NCBI GenBank assembly: GCA_001599815.1
Contig: BCIA01000001.1
Coordinates: forward strand, 3,352,934 to 3,416,933
Direction of reading: 5' to 3'
Length of the DNA stretch: 64,000 bases
DNA from: Furcasterigmium furcatum
Taxonomy: Eukaryota; Ascomycota; Sordariomycetes; Glomerellales; Plectosphaerellaceae
A program made the translations under genes and the position numbers. Below the pieces are notes generated by a model, which ran no database searches, was not told the origin of the DNA, and worked only from the letters and a program-made list of their open reading frames with translations. Shown here one piece after another: positions 20,500 to 31,401 of the stretch (position 1 is the stretch's first letter; every line of letters starts with the position of its first letter).

Positions 20500-22278
20500 A
20501 TGTCGGACGTAGGCACTCCCCTCTCCGCGGCCGAACAGGCCAGGCGGGCTGCCATCGGCGACCATCTCCCCTCGGGCTACGGCACCGGCTTCGATGGTGT
20601 CATTGCCGCGAGCGCCAGCGCTACCGACCTGACGAGGCAGACATCTCACACGGGCGCCTCAGACGACGGTGAGCCCACCGAAGAGTCCTCCCTGCTGCTG
20701 CACGGCGGCGACATCCACCGGGACCTCTACAAGATCAGCGCCCGAGAGAACGCACCGAGCATCCGACGTTCCCAGACATTCTCGTACCCCCGCCGGTCGA
20801 CCATCACCGAAGACGACGATTCCGTCCTCGCCACCGAAGAAATGCTGCTGCCCCAGGGCTTCAGGAGGCAATTCGTCCTGCAGAAGCACGGCTCCCTCTC
20901 CGGGCGAGACGTCCCCATTGCCCGAAACTTCGTCGAGTTCCTCGACCTCTATGGCGCCTTCGCCGGCGAAGACCTTGCCGACTCGGACGACGAAGCCATC
21001 GACGACTCGGAATATGACGAGGCGGAGACGGAGAGCCAGCGCGAGAGGAGACCCCTGCTCGACCATCGACGCAAGTCCTCCCGCGTGCTCCGTAAGACGG
21101 TGGGAGACGCCGGCAACGCAAAGACCTTCTTCACGCTGCTCAAGGCCTTTATCGGCACTGGCATCATGTTCCTGCCCAAGGCTTTCAACAATGGCGGCAT
21201 CCTGTTCTCGTCGATAACACTGATCTTCATCGCTCTCGTCTCGATGGTCGCCTTCCACCTCCTGCTGCAGTGCCGAGCCAAGGTCGGAGGAGGCTACGGC
21301 GACATTGGTCGGGAGATTGTCGGCCCCAGGATGCGCAGCCTCATCCTCGCCTCCATCACCATCTCGCAGCTCGGCTTCGTCTGTACGGGACTGGTCTTCG
21401 TTGCCGACAACTGGTTCTCTTTCCTCAAAGCTGTCACCAACGACGCCAGCCCCCTGTCGCCGACCGCCCTGATCGCCATCCAGGCCATCCTCCTCGTGCC
21501 GATGGCCCTCATCCGAAATATCTCCAAGCTCGGCCCTGCCGCGCTGCTTGCGGACGTGTTCATTGTTATCGGCGTGGGGTATATCTGGTTCTACGACATC
21601 TCGGTCCTCTCGAGCCAGGGCATGCACCCGACGGTCCGGCTGTTCAACCCGGCCGCCTACACCCTGACGATTGGTGCCTCCATCTTCACCTTTGAGGGGA
21701 TCGGCCTCATCCTGCCGATCCAGTCCTCCATGAAGCAGCCGCAGCATTTCGAGAAGATTCTCGGGTTGGTCATGGCCATCATCACATGCATCTTCACCAG
21801 CGTCGGTGCGCTCTGCTACGCCACCTTCGGCAACAAGACCAAGATCGAGGTCATCGACAACTTCCCCCAGACGTCCAAGCTCGTCAACGCCGTCCAGTTC
21901 CTCTACGCCCTGGCCGTCCTGGCCGGAAACCCCGTGCAGCTCTTCCCCGCGCTCCGCATCCTCGAGGGCAAGATCTTCGGCCACCGGTCCGGCAAGAAGG
22001 ACCTGCTGACCAAGTGGAAGAAGAACGTCTTCCGGACCCTCCTCGTCGCCGTCTGCATCGCCATCTCCATCGGCGGCTCCGCGAACCTCGACCGCTTCGT
22101 CGCCCTCATCGGCTCCTTCGCCTGCGTGCCGCTCGTTTACATCTACCCCCCCTTCCTCCACCTCCGCGGCGTCGCGGAGACGAGGTGGGAGAAGGCGTTC
22201 GATATCGGTCTCATGCTGATGGGTCTTTTCGGCATGATCTTCTCAACTGTCGTTACTCTGCTCCAGAGCTTCCTGTGA
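20500..22278 (+). CDS. Vacuolar-type amino acid transporter (AAAP family, Avt3/Avt4-like)
   Basis: 592 aa in one exon. A hydrophilic, acidic N-terminal region of about 200 residues (cytosolic, with Ser-rich SRRS-type stretches and REN/RRSQTF) precedes the transporter domain, which begins KTFFTLLKAFIGTGIMFLPK, the AAAP helix-1 signature. About 11 helices follow, including FEGIGLILPIQSSMK and PVQLFPALRILEG. The long N-terminus and this signature match yeast Avt3/4, which export neutral amino acids from the vacuole. Family assignment is strong; the substrate and direction are inferred. It is convergent with the FAD dehydrogenase. Confidence 0.93.
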   Translation: MSDVGTPLSAAEQARRAAIGDHLPSGYGTGFDGVIAASASATDLTRQTSHTGASDDGEPTEESSLLLHGGDIHRDLYKISARENAPSIRRSQTFSYPRRSTITEDDDSVLATEEMLLPQGFRRQFVLQKHGSLSGRDVPIARNFVEFLDLYGAFAGEDLADSDDEAIDDSEYDEAETESQRERRPLLDHRRKSSRVLRKTVGDAGNAKTFFTLLKAFIGTGIMFLPKAFNNGGILFSSITLIFIALVSMVAFHLLLQCRAKVGGGYGDIGREIVGPRMRSLILASITISQLGFVCTGLVFVADNWFSFLKAVTNDASPLSPTALIAIQAILLVPMALIRNISKLGPAALLADVFIVIGVGYIWFYDISVLSSQGMHPTVRLFNPAAYTLTIGASIFTFEGIGLILPIQSSMKQPQHFEKILGLVMAIITCIFTSVGALCYATFGNKTKIEVIDNFPQTSKLVNAVQFLYALAVLAGNPVQLFPALRILEGKIFGHRSGKKDLLTKWKKNVFRTLLVAVCIAISIGGSANLDRFVALIGSFACVPLVYIYPPFLHLRGVAETRWEKAFDIGLMLMGLFGMIFSTVVTLLQSFL

Positions 22279-22668
22279 CACAACGGCGTATTTGGCTTCT
22301 CTTTGGTTATCTGCATGCATTGGCCCGGGGTGGCCTGTTGGCGTATTATTGATGATTTTGAAAATGGGAACCCAAGGAAACAACGGGCGCTTACTGGGAG
22401 TTAGAACAGCAATTCAAGCGAAGCGTATTGCTACTGGTTGTGTCGTGTTACTAACTGCTCTTGACTGCGTACAGCTCCCGGCGATATCATCACGGCGTAA
22501 TATTACGGTCAACGTCACCACGCATCTCCTTCCAAGTCCCAATGCAACGTGTGAATATGGTAGCACGCAGTTCCAAGATATACAATGCAAATCACCGCTG
22601 GCCCGAAATGTATAAACAGAGAGAGAGACATGGCGACCAAAGCAAGTCCTTGCCCGTCACCAACACGT
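22279..22668. other. Convergent intergenic region
   Basis: 390 bp of 3' flanks of two convergent genes; no further gene seen. Confidence 0.5.
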
Positions 22669-24447
22669 CTAGAGTCGACTCGACGGCTCCTGCGCCTTCA
22701 GCTTCGCATCCAGCGCCCCCTTCTCGCCCAGCAGCTCCTCGGCGATACCCCTCCCGGCCGCCCTGCCCGAGAAGATACACCCGCCCAGGAACGTGCCCTC
22801 GAGCGAGCTGTACCCGTGCACGCCGCCGCCGCCGAACCCGGCAACCTCGCCTGCGGCGTACAGCCCGGGGAACGGCGTCTTGCCGTCGCCCTTCATCACG
22901 TTCCCCCGCAGGTCCGTCTCGATGCCCCCCAGCGTCTTGCGCGTGAGCAGGTTCATCCTCACGGCGATGAGCGGCCCGTGTGCGGGGTCGAGCAGCTTGT
23001 GCGGCGGCGCGATGCGGCTGCGGCGGTCGGACCAGTACTCGCGGCCGTTCTTGATGAGCATGGCCTGCGCGTCCTTGGAGTAGGGGTTGTCGAACTGGCC
23101 GTCGCGCGTCTCGACGGTCTCGCGGACGGCGGCGACGTCGAGGACGGGCCCGGAGCGCTCCCGGGCGAGCTCGTTCATGCCCTCGACGAGCTCCTCGAGG
23201 TTCGAGCGGACGACGAAGTCAGCGCCGTGCTTCTGGAAGTTCTGCACGGGGATCGTGCCCTTCTTGCCGAGGACGCGGTGGCGCAGGAACTGCCAGAAGG
23301 ACTTGTTCGAGAGGTCGGGGTTCTGCTCGGAGCCGGACAGGGCGAACTCGCGCGCGATGATGGTCTGGTCGAGGATGAACCACGTGTAGTCGTAGCCGGT
23401 GGCGCAGATGTACTTGAGGGTCGCGTTGGTGTCCGTGCCGGGGTAGAGGAAGGGGGGCAGGCGCTTGCCCGTGGCGTCGAGCCAGAGGGACGAGGGGGCC
23501 GGGAGGATGCGGATGCCGTGGCCTGGCCAGATGGAGTTCCAGTTCTGGACGCCCTCGGTGTAGTGCCACATGCGGTCGCGGTTGATGATGTGCGCGCCGG
23601 AGGACTCGGCGATGCCGAGCATGCGGCCGTCGACGTGGGCCGGGACGCCGACGACGAAGTGCTCGGGGACCTTAGGGCCGAGGCGGTCCGTGGGCCAGGC
23701 GGCCTTGACGGCCTCGACGTTGCCGCCGATGCCGCCGGAGGAGACGACGACCGCGGACCCGAGGATCTCGAACTTGTCGACCTCGATGCGATTCGAGGCG
23801 ACGCCGCGCTCCGAGTCGTCCTCCTGGAGGACGCGGCCGCGGACGCCGATGACCCTGCCCGTCGCGTCGTCGGTGATGAGCTCGTCGACGACGTGGCGGA
23901 ACCGGAACTCGACGAGGCCCTTCTTCTCCGCCTTGAGCACGGGTTCCCGGAAGACGCGGACGACCTCGGGGCCGGCGCCCCAGGTGATGTGGAATCGCGG
24001 GACGGAGTTCCCGTGGCCCTCGGCGGCACCGCCGCCTCGCTCGGCCCAGCCGACGCTGAAGAGGAACCCGAGCCCGCGAGCCTTGATGTACTTCTCCATG
24101 CCGTCGTCGCCCTTGTCGGCGGCGAAGTCGACGTAGGCCTCGGCCCACCGGCGCGGCCAGATGTCCTCGCCGGACTCCTCGCGGTCGAACTGGGCGGAGC
24201 CGAGCCAGTCGCGCATCGCCAGGGCCTTGGAGTCCTTGATGCCCATGCGGCGCTGCTCTGTGGAGTCGACGACGAAGAGGCCGCCGAGGGACCAGAAGGC
24301 CTGGCCGCCGAGGTTGGCGCGGTTCTCCTGGTCGAGGATGATGGTCGGGATCTTTCGCTCAGCCAGCTCGAAGGCGGCGACGAGGCCGGCAAGGCCGGCG
24401 CCGACGATGATGACGGGCTTCTCGGGGGCGTTGGGGTTTGGCGCCAT
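22669..24447 (-). CDS. FAD-dependent dehydrogenase, KSTD/fumarate reductase-like
   Basis: 592 aa in one exon. The N-terminal FAD-binding Rossmann motif IIVGAGLAGLVAAFELAE is followed by the Glu/Asp end of strand 2 (ILDQENR) and an AFWSLGG segment. A second nucleotide contact VVSSGGIGGN lies mid-protein, and the C-terminal FAD site reads GLYAAGEVAGFGGGGVHG. This FAD_binding_2 architecture is shared by 3-ketosteroid-1-dehydrogenases, urocanate/fumarate reductases and many uncharacterised FAD-binding dehydrogenases; there is no haem or FMN domain. There is no signal peptide. The substrate is unknown. An antisense frame of 675 codons over this gene is a high-GC shadow. Confidence 0.93.
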   Translation of the reverse strand: MAPNPNAPEKPVIIVGAGLAGLVAAFELAERKIPTIILDQENRANLGGQAFWSLGGLFVVDSTEQRRMGIKDSKALAMRDWLGSAQFDREESGEDIWPRRWAEAYVDFAADKGDDGMEKYIKARGLGFLFSVGWAERGGGAAEGHGNSVPRFHITWGAGPEVVRVFREPVLKAEKKGLVEFRFRHVVDELITDDATGRVIGVRGRVLQEDDSERGVASNRIEVDKFEILGSAVVVSSGGIGGNVEAVKAAWPTDRLGPKVPEHFVVGVPAHVDGRMLGIAESSGAHIINRDRMWHYTEGVQNWNSIWPGHGIRILPAPSSLWLDATGKRLPPFLYPGTDTNATLKYICATGYDYTWFILDQTIIAREFALSGSEQNPDLSNKSFWQFLRHRVLGKKGTIPVQNFQKHGADFVVRSNLEELVEGMNELARERSGPVLDVAAVRETVETRDGQFDNPYSKDAQAMLIKNGREYWSDRRSRIAPPHKLLDPAHGPLIAVRMNLLTRKTLGGIETDLRGNVMKGDGKTPFPGLYAAGEVAGFGGGGVHGYSSLEGTFLGGCIFSGRAAGRGIAEELLGEKGALDAKLKAQEPSSRL

Positions 24448-25253
24448 GGTTGTGTTTGGCGAGATGGTGAGGGAGGAGGAGGAGTGAGCTCAGCCGGCCG
24501 AGCGAGAGATGAGGTGGACGAGCCGAGGTTGACATACAATGAGATGACAGATATGAGTGAGGTTGCTGGACGCCAAATGTCACGGGTGCGGGGATTGTCC
24601 AGGGTGGGCTGATGTGAGACGAGGATCTGACAGGGGAGCTGCTCGGGGCGCTCGCTCTTTGGGATGCCTGGACCGTGGTGATGGATTGGGGATGTCACGT
24701 TGGGGAGAATTGGAGATGCTCGGACGCATGTGAAAGACTCGGCCGAGAGTGTTTTGCTGACTGTCGATCCATTGTTGAGAGACCTAGACAAATCATTCTG
24801 CTTACTTGCCAACTGTATGAAAAAAGCGAAAGCAATGTTCAACACTGGGATTGAATTGCAGATCACAGTTGAGGACTCGGGGCGCTGCTCAGCATGGAAT
24901 GAAGAGGCATGAACCCCGGCGGCAATGAACCTCGGCTCTTCTATCAATAGCCAATCCAGGCCATCGTGAGACCTTCACCCCTCCAACTTATCATTGCCAC
25001 CACACATCAGAGAACATGTTGAACGTCTAGTGCTTCACAACATCAATGGTTTAGCGCTTCCTCTTGGGCCAGGTGCATGCATGAATTAAGAAACGATAAT
25101 CTAGATCAAGCACCATGGTAACCACCCCTTACAGATAAGACAGGAAACCTAGCCTTCATCCTAGAACCCCTGCCGTCGACTCGCCGTTCCATTAGGTGCT
25201 GGGAAAGTGGTCCCTTCCTCTACAAACAGTTTCCGAAAGCTGGGCGCCTCCGT
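24448..25253. other. Intergenic, no gene seen
   Basis: Promoter of the FAD dehydrogenase (next to 24447) and 3' flank of the EthD gene. No further coding signal was found. Confidence 0.45.
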
Positions 25254-25722
25254 CTACTTCTTCTGCTCCCACTTGACCTCGTCCCACCCAACCATCATCT
25301 TCGCATCCTTCCGCTTCAAGAACTTCTCTTCATCCGGAACAACAACGCGATTGTACTCCTCATCTTGGAAGACCTGTTTGATCAGCCCCATTCCGAACCA
25401 TGCCACGAGGGAAAGTACTTACAGCCATGATGTCCTCAAGACTGTCCGCCCACATCTCAACTCCGCCGTCCCACTCCGAGACGGGCAACCCAGCCTCAGC
25501 GAGGGCCGTTGACACCGTTTTATCGACGTGGAACTGGACGTATTTGGTGATCTTCGAGCGGACTATGGCCGTGGAGAGGAAAATAGACGGGTGACTGTTC
25601 GACCAGCTGCCGCTGTGTTAGGATTCCGTGACGACGACAGCCCGTGCGACTCACTAATCATGAAATTCCTCAATCGAGAGGTTGTCGAGCTTCTTGACGA
25701 GGATTGTGAGGTGGGCCGACAT
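25254..25722 (-). CDS. EthD-domain (dimeric alpha/beta barrel) protein
   Basis: Three exons, 25722-25655, 25606-25423 and 25373-25254, give 123 aa; introns are 48 and 49 nt. The spliced N-terminus MSAHLTILVKKLDNLSIEEFHDYWSNSHP carries the EthD pattern (FhdYW..xHp), which forms only across the first splice junction. The C-terminus FLKRKDAKMMVGWDEVKWEQ has the closing strand typical of this ferredoxin-like fold. Such proteins are small dimeric enzymes or accessory factors in polyketide and aromatic catabolism. The acceptor CGGCAG at 25607 was preferred over an AG six bases upstream because it restores the motif. No polyketide synthase lies in the window, so the role is open. Confidence 0.85.
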
Positions 25723-26825
25723 TGCGTTGTCGATGGAGTTCAGGTTGGTATGTTCAGGGGGTGAGGGAGTCGAGATGGATGGTCGAGAGTAATGATGGAA
25801 TAAATGTTGTCTTTCTTGGTGATCATTTATACGGCTCAGAGAACCAAGAGGCTCACGGTATATATAGCAGACTCCTAGACTACGGCCCATTCTGACAACA
25901 GAAACAGAAGCTATTCCAAGGCCGCGTGGTCGACTCGGAGCCGTGGAATGTCATCAGATGCCGACCCATTTAGGTAGGCATGAGCGAGTGCGATTCCTGC
26001 ACATTATGCGAATTGACCTAACGTTTCGATGCCGCTTGTTGACGGCCGTTCTATGTAGTGCTTCCATCCGACATACAAGTCAGTGGTGTGATGATTGATC
26101 CGTCGGGGTGGTACGTGTGGGGGATACAAGGATGAGGCCCGCGGGCCGGCCCCCAGATCGGATCGTAAGCGAGTGCGGCGACAAGAGAATGCGAAAGCTA
26201 TCACCAGCTTGGGCCAAACGGCGTGGTTCTTACTTGTCGGGCCGGAACTTCGGCCTAGAGCCAGCAGTGCATGCCTTATCTCCGGGCAACCACGCCGGCG
26301 AAGAAATATCTAGAGTCTGCCCTTCCCAGCCAGCTCAACCTTGGTTATTCCTAGCAGTTACTCGTCGTATTCCACCATTATTGCATCGACAGCTTTTAAG
26401 TCTGGCAACTGCCCCGCAGAACTGCTTTCGCCTCACGAGCCTGCCCGACCACCTTACGGCTCAGCTCCTCCTGGTGCAGCTTGACCCCTCATGATGGCAG
26501 TGGGTGTGTGAAAATTCAGCCTCGCCCTAATGGATGATCTTTCGAAGGTCGCCTGCTGGAGACATGAGATGAGGGGGCATGAGGGAAACAAACTACATGG
26601 CCGGTGTGTTTGCATTGATGTCGAATTAGGGGTTCTTTCATCTCACGTCAAGTTGACCACAATTATCTGGAGTTCAGAGAGAGGTCATCTCAATTCTTTA
26701 AGGCTTAATCTGAGGTCTGGTCGACTTGGGCCTTCCTAGGCGGGCGGCCAGCTTTTCTGCTACTCCCCCTTTCCGCCCGCCACAAGCCAGTCTGTCTTCC
26801 GAGGTTTGCCAACCGCACGCTCAAC
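25723..26825. other. Intergenic region
   Basis: The region includes the EthD promoter, with a TATATATAC-type box on the minus strand at about 25858-25866. The remainder has only short frames with no recognisable product. Confidence 0.45.
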
Positions 26826-28330
26826 TTACGAAGCCTTGAAGGTGATCAGGCCCCTGGAGGTCAGCTCTGCCTCGACAGTGCCGTCATCATTCACCGTGAC
26901 CTCAATCTCCTCCATATCATGATCCTCGTCAGACAGCCAGGCCTGGACCTTGGAGATCTTCTTCAAATGGCAGGTGACGAGGCTCAGGCGGACCGTGGTG
27001 GGCTCGTACTCGGGGTTGAGGATGACAGCGACGAGGCTGCCGTCCTTGTTCTCGTAGGCGGTCGTCTTGAGCTCCCCGCCTTCGGTCTTGACGCGGTACG
27101 CGCCGGGCCTGATGTAGCGCGAGTACTGCGCGAACGCCCAGGTGCGCTTGGCGACGTAGTACTCGCCGTCCTCGACCATGATCAGCTTCTCGTTGTTGTT
27201 GTTGTTCGTCGCCTCGTCCTGGATGGCGAGCCACCAGATGTACGCGTTGACCTCGCCGACGGCGAGCGCGCGGTGGAGGAGGTTGGCCCAGTACCAGCCG
27301 TCGCCGTTGGAGACGCCGCTGTCCCAGGCCGTCGTCCAGCGGCCGGACAGGTCGCAGTACTCGGACTGCCAAACGGGCAGGTCGGTGTCGAGGGGCCCGT
27401 TGATCGGGGAGGTGTACTCGTGGCTGGTAAAGGTGCTGAAGAGGTCCATAGAGCCGAGGGCCTTGAGCTCCTCGATCATCTCGGCAGACCTCTGCCAGCC
27501 GGTCAGCTCGCAGCAGGCGATGCCGACGTCCAGGCCGGCGTCCTTCAGCGTCTGCCAGAGGATGGGGAGGAAGTCGGCGGTCTGCTCGGCATTGGAGCGC
27601 ATAGAGGCGTAGGAAGTGCTGTGCGGTCTGGGGTCAGTCCAACTCTCATCAATGAGATCGATCAAAGCGGAAGCACTTACGTCAGGTCAGGCTCGTTCAG
27701 CCACGCGATGTCAGTGATGTTGATGCCCTCGCTCTGGTAGATCTGAATGTACTTGACGAGGTAGTCGGCATAGGCCTGGCGCCAGTCGTGCTCGCAAGCG
27801 CCCTCGCTGCCGGGGACACCGCAGAGGAGTCCTCCATTGGCGTCGTCCTGGTTGGTCTTCATGAAGCCGGGAGCACTCCAGGCGTTCGCGTAGATACGGT
27901 CAACGCCGTACTTGACGGCCTGCTGGGCCAGGAAGAACTGGCCCGAGTCGTATTCATCCCAAACGTAGTTGAACTCGCCATCAGGGGAGCCGGGCGACTC
28001 GGGGAGGATGGTGTTCATCCAGTCATTGTAGCTGCTGTTGGACGAGCCGAGACCGTTGCGTAGGATGGAGAAGCCGATGCCGGTCTCCGTGCTGTAGAGG
28101 AGGTCTAGAAGCTCCTTCTGGTTCTCGGCGGTGATGTTGAGGAGGAGCTGGGCACGCTGGAAGGCGCCCGAGAAGCCGAATCCCTCGATATGCTGGTGCT
28201 TGATGTCGGCACGGACAGTGATCTCCGTCAAGGATGTCTCCTCATCGGGGCAGGTGTCATCCGTCGGAGCAGCAGACACGAAGGAGGCGGCAACAAGGCC
28301 GAAGGCGGCAGCGATGGTCCCGAACTTCAT
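26826..28330 (-). CDS. Secreted glycoside hydrolase family 30 enzyme (xylanase/glucanase-like)
   Basis: Two exons, 28330-27681 and 27618-26826, give 480 aa; the intron is 62 nt. The signal peptide is MKFGTIAAAFGLVAASFVSA. The catalytic barrel begins with IEGFGFSGAFQRAQ, a GH30 feature. The acid/base is Glu213 in WLNEPD and the nucleophile is probably Glu303 in WQSEYC. Residues after about 380 form the beta-sandwich side domain common to GH30 (SLVAVILNPE and ending RGLITFKAS). There is no CBM. It resembles fungal GH30 xylanolytic enzymes (GH30_7 type), but a beta-1,6-glucanase or galactanase is possible. It faces the same way as the GH7 gene and starts the cell-wall enzyme group. Confidence 0.92.
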
Positions 28331-29683
28331 GATGATGAGCACTGAGAACGACTTGAGCGAAGGTTCGGCGTCTGCCCTGCTCTCCGAGGGTATCTACATG
28401 TCTCCCGCCCACGGCCCTTATATACTCCCAAGTGGTGGATCTCTGGATAAATGTGGTGATGACGACGGTCAGCATGTCCAAAGCAGCGCGGAGCTCCAAC
28501 CTCTCGCAGGTCCCAATGCAACTATTTCGTCCGTCATTGCTGGGCTTCCCCTCGATTGTCGGCCTTGGCTCGCATGCTCACCCAGCTTCCCCAAGTGACC
28601 CCAACACCGATGAGGCAGTGATCTGTTGGAACATGGATCTTTGAATGAAGGCCAAGGCTCTCTGCATGTATGGCCTGAACGTAGCGCGCGAGTTGTTGTC
28701 GTGAGATTCCATTCAGCCTGAAAACATGGACCTGGGAGTATCCACAGGGGCCGGGGGCTTTGTACTGCGGGAGATGGGGCAAGAGGCAGTATTATTTGAA
28801 GCCGTCACGGGGTGTGTTCACCCGAGCTTAACCGGGAAAAACCAAGAGTTTCCCCTCAGGAGACAACAAGCCGGGCGAAGTGCTCTTGGCCCTGGCCCAG
28901 CGTGGGGTCAATGTAACACTCCGCTGGACCGCTGGCACTAGCAGATGAACCGGCTACCAGGCAGGTCACGGCACCGCTTCTCGGCTGATGTTTGCTGTGA
29001 AATGAAGGCCATGGATCCGAACACGTGTTGAGCAGGGGCAGTGTGTTGTGGTGTAAAGAGTTTGTATATACTTCGGGGAAAATATGTACCGAGAGAAGTA
29101 TGTTCATCCTAAATCCCATGAAATCTTCATCCTAATCCTTTTTCTAAACCATGGCGTTACATGGCATCGGAGTCCTGCCCCTGTTCCCCAGCACGGTCTT
29201 CCTGTCCACAAGCCAACCAATCCTATCGGAGACAAGCAAGTACATCGATCCCATCCATTCCCGATATCGTGAGAGCGGCTGCCATGGCGGATGCCAGCGC
29301 GTTACTCGGAGCCTGCTTACTCTGCGTCGTCTGTCAGTCAAAGCCACGGTGGGGGGTTGTGCTGGTGCTGGTGCTGCTGTTGGTGAATGTCGAGTGCTGG
29401 GGGTGTTCTGGGTTGATCTCATCAGGTGTTATGGGGATCGAAGATTGAGCACGGGTTGAGCAGGAAGTGGAACCAGGGTAAGCTGTCAGGGCGGTGATGG
29501 CAGAGTGTGTGGGTGGCAGAGTAAGGGTTTGTGTTGAGGCTCTCAGGTGTTGGAGTGGGAGTGATGTTGGAGTGCTCGTCAGTGTGTAGATGCTGGTTGA
29601 GGTGCAAGGCAGGCGGGCAGTGCTATGGTCGAGGGGCCAGACTTGATGCTATGCTTGATATGAAGGTCACGATGGTGGCAGGC
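28331..29683. other. GH30-GH7 intergenic region
   Basis: 1.35 kb with the GH30 promoter next to 28330, including a TATA box on the minus strand (28418-28424, TATATAA), and the GH7 3' flank. No other gene is supported. Confidence 0.5.
28418..28424 (-). promoter_or_regulatory. TATA box of the GH30 gene
   Basis: TATATAA in the coding orientation, about 90 bp upstream of the start codon. Confidence 0.55.
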
Positions 29684-31401
29684 TTAGAGGCACTGGTGGT
29701 ACCAGTCGTTGATGACGGTGCAGGTGGTGCCAGAGACACACTGGGTAGCACCAGACCATCCGATACCACCGCACTGTCCCCACTGGGGAGCGGTGCCGGT
29801 GACGGGGGGCTCGGTAGGGGGGCCGCCGATGGGAGGAGTAGTCTCACCCTCAGTGAAGGTCGATCCGATGGGGCCGAAGCGGATGTTGGCGAAGGTGACG
29901 GAAGCACCGGGGAAGTTGGCCTCGAGCTCCGGAGGAGTGCGGTTCTCAGTGCCGCAAGGACCACGCTCGACACCCCAGCCGGTCTCGTTGGTGGGGTAGG
30001 TCGAGTCGAGCCAGAGCATGAAGGCGTGGGCGTCGGTCCACAGGGAGAAGGCGAGGACCATGCCGGTCTCGAGGGCCTGGCCCATGTGGGCAAGGCCGCC
30101 GAAGTCGTCGAACTGGTTGTGCTCCTCGCCGAAGGCGGTCTTCTGGCTGGTGCAGAACTCGGCGGTGATGGAGTTGCCGGGGTTGCCGGGGGCGGTGGAC
30201 TCGGAGTTCTCGATGATCTCGCCACCCTGCTGGTAGAGACGGCGGATCTCGGAGAGGGCGCCATCGGAGCCAGTGATGAACTGGGTGATGACGGTGATGG
30301 GCTGGGTCGAGTCGATCTCGAAGCTGGAGCCCTCGCCGTAGAACTCCCGGTTGCCCTGGCGGTAGGAGTTGAAGTCGCAGCCGTCGGCGTCGCAAGTTCC
30401 GCCGTAGCGGTCGTCGGAGAAGGTACCGCCGCAGCTGTCGCCATCGCAGGCGTGGTAGGCGTTGTTCGAGCAAGGGTGAGGAGTGTAGGCAGTGGCAGCC
30501 TTGTTGGCCTCTGTCGATGTTGTTAGTACTTCTCGTTGACCAGGACGTCCCCAGACTCGGGAGATCTCGCGGTGCCCCGTAGCCCGAAGGCCTGGTCATC
30601 ATGATATTCAGCGAAAACTCACCCCACATGTCCATCTCAGCGCAGCAAGAGCCGCGGTTGCCAATGCCGACGTCAGGGGCGAAGTCACCGACGGGGGCCC
30701 AGCCCTCGACGTTGCCCTACAGATTGTCAGCTCGGGTCTGTGGCAAGGGGAACATAAAGCAGCAGGCTTCGACTTACGATGCCCTCAATCCACTTGAGGT
30801 CACGAGCGCACTGGGCGTCGCAGTAACCGGTACCGTACTTGGCACCAGCGTTGTTGGTGGTGTACTTGGACTCGCCACCATCCTCGTCCATGGAGATGAA
30901 GTACAGGGCGCCGTTCAGGCCGCACTCGACGTTGGAGGAGTCGACGTCGAAGGTGAACTCGTTGCCGAGGAGGTTGAAGAGCTGGTACTTGCTGTTCTGG
31001 GCATCGGCGGTCAGGTAGAGACGAGCGCCAACGTTGGTGCCGTGCTCGTTCTCGGTGACGAGCTGGATGGTGACGGAGTCGGCACCGGTGGTGATACCGT
31101 AGGTGCCAGTGTAGTCGGCGCCGTCAACACAGCAGTTCTTGGCGCAAGTCTCGCCGTCGGGGCAGAAGGACGAGTTCCACTCAGCACCCTCGTAGCAGTT
31201 CTCGTAGCCGTCAACCTCGTGGGTCCAGCGCCAGTTGGCGTCGATGACGAGACCACCGGTGACAGAGTTGCAGCTGCCGGGAGCAGTGCACTTGGACCAG
31301 GTGATGCTGGGGGCGTTCTCCTCAGTGACGGAGCAGGCCTGCTGCGCGTTGGCGCGGGCCGCCGCCAGGACGGCGAGAAGAAGAGAGTAGTTGGCCTTCA
31401 T
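29684..31401 (-). CDS. GH7 cellobiohydrolase with C-terminal CBM1
   Basis: Three exons, 31401-30778, 30716-30623 and 30510-29684, give 514 aa; introns are 61 and 112 nt. A signal peptide of about 19 residues (MKANYSLLLAVLAAARANA) precedes the mature QQACSV. The active-site motif CCAEMDMWEAN spans the second junction, with E235 nucleophile, D237 and E240 acid/base. TPHPC, YGGTCDADGCDFNSY and MLWLDSTYPTNE confirm GH7, and the loops fit an exo-acting cellobiohydrolase I. A short Thr/Pro linker (EGETTPPIGGPPTEPP) leads to a CBM1 from PQWGQCGGIGWSG to WYHQCL. It releases cellobiose from cellulose reducing ends outside the cell. Codons are strongly GC3-biased, as in highly expressed genes. Confidence 0.97.

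Noticed and set aside
20659..22161. 500-codon minus-strand frame opposite the amino acid transporter
   Set aside because: Low-complexity Glu/Asp/Gly composition, a mirror of high-GC3 codons; the plus strand encodes a clear AAAP transporter.
22585..24612. 675-codon plus-strand frame opposite the FAD dehydrogenase
   Set aside because: Antisense shadow of a GC-rich gene: Asp/Glu/Gly/Val-rich composition with no domain, while the other strand carries clear FAD motifs.
29531..30526. 331-codon plus-strand frame opposite GH7
   Set aside because: Antisense to a verified GH7 exon.
25254..31401. Secondary-metabolite gene cluster
   Set aside because: An EthD-domain gene and a KSTD-like oxidoreductase are present, but no polyketide synthase, peptide synthetase or terpene cyclase lies in the window.
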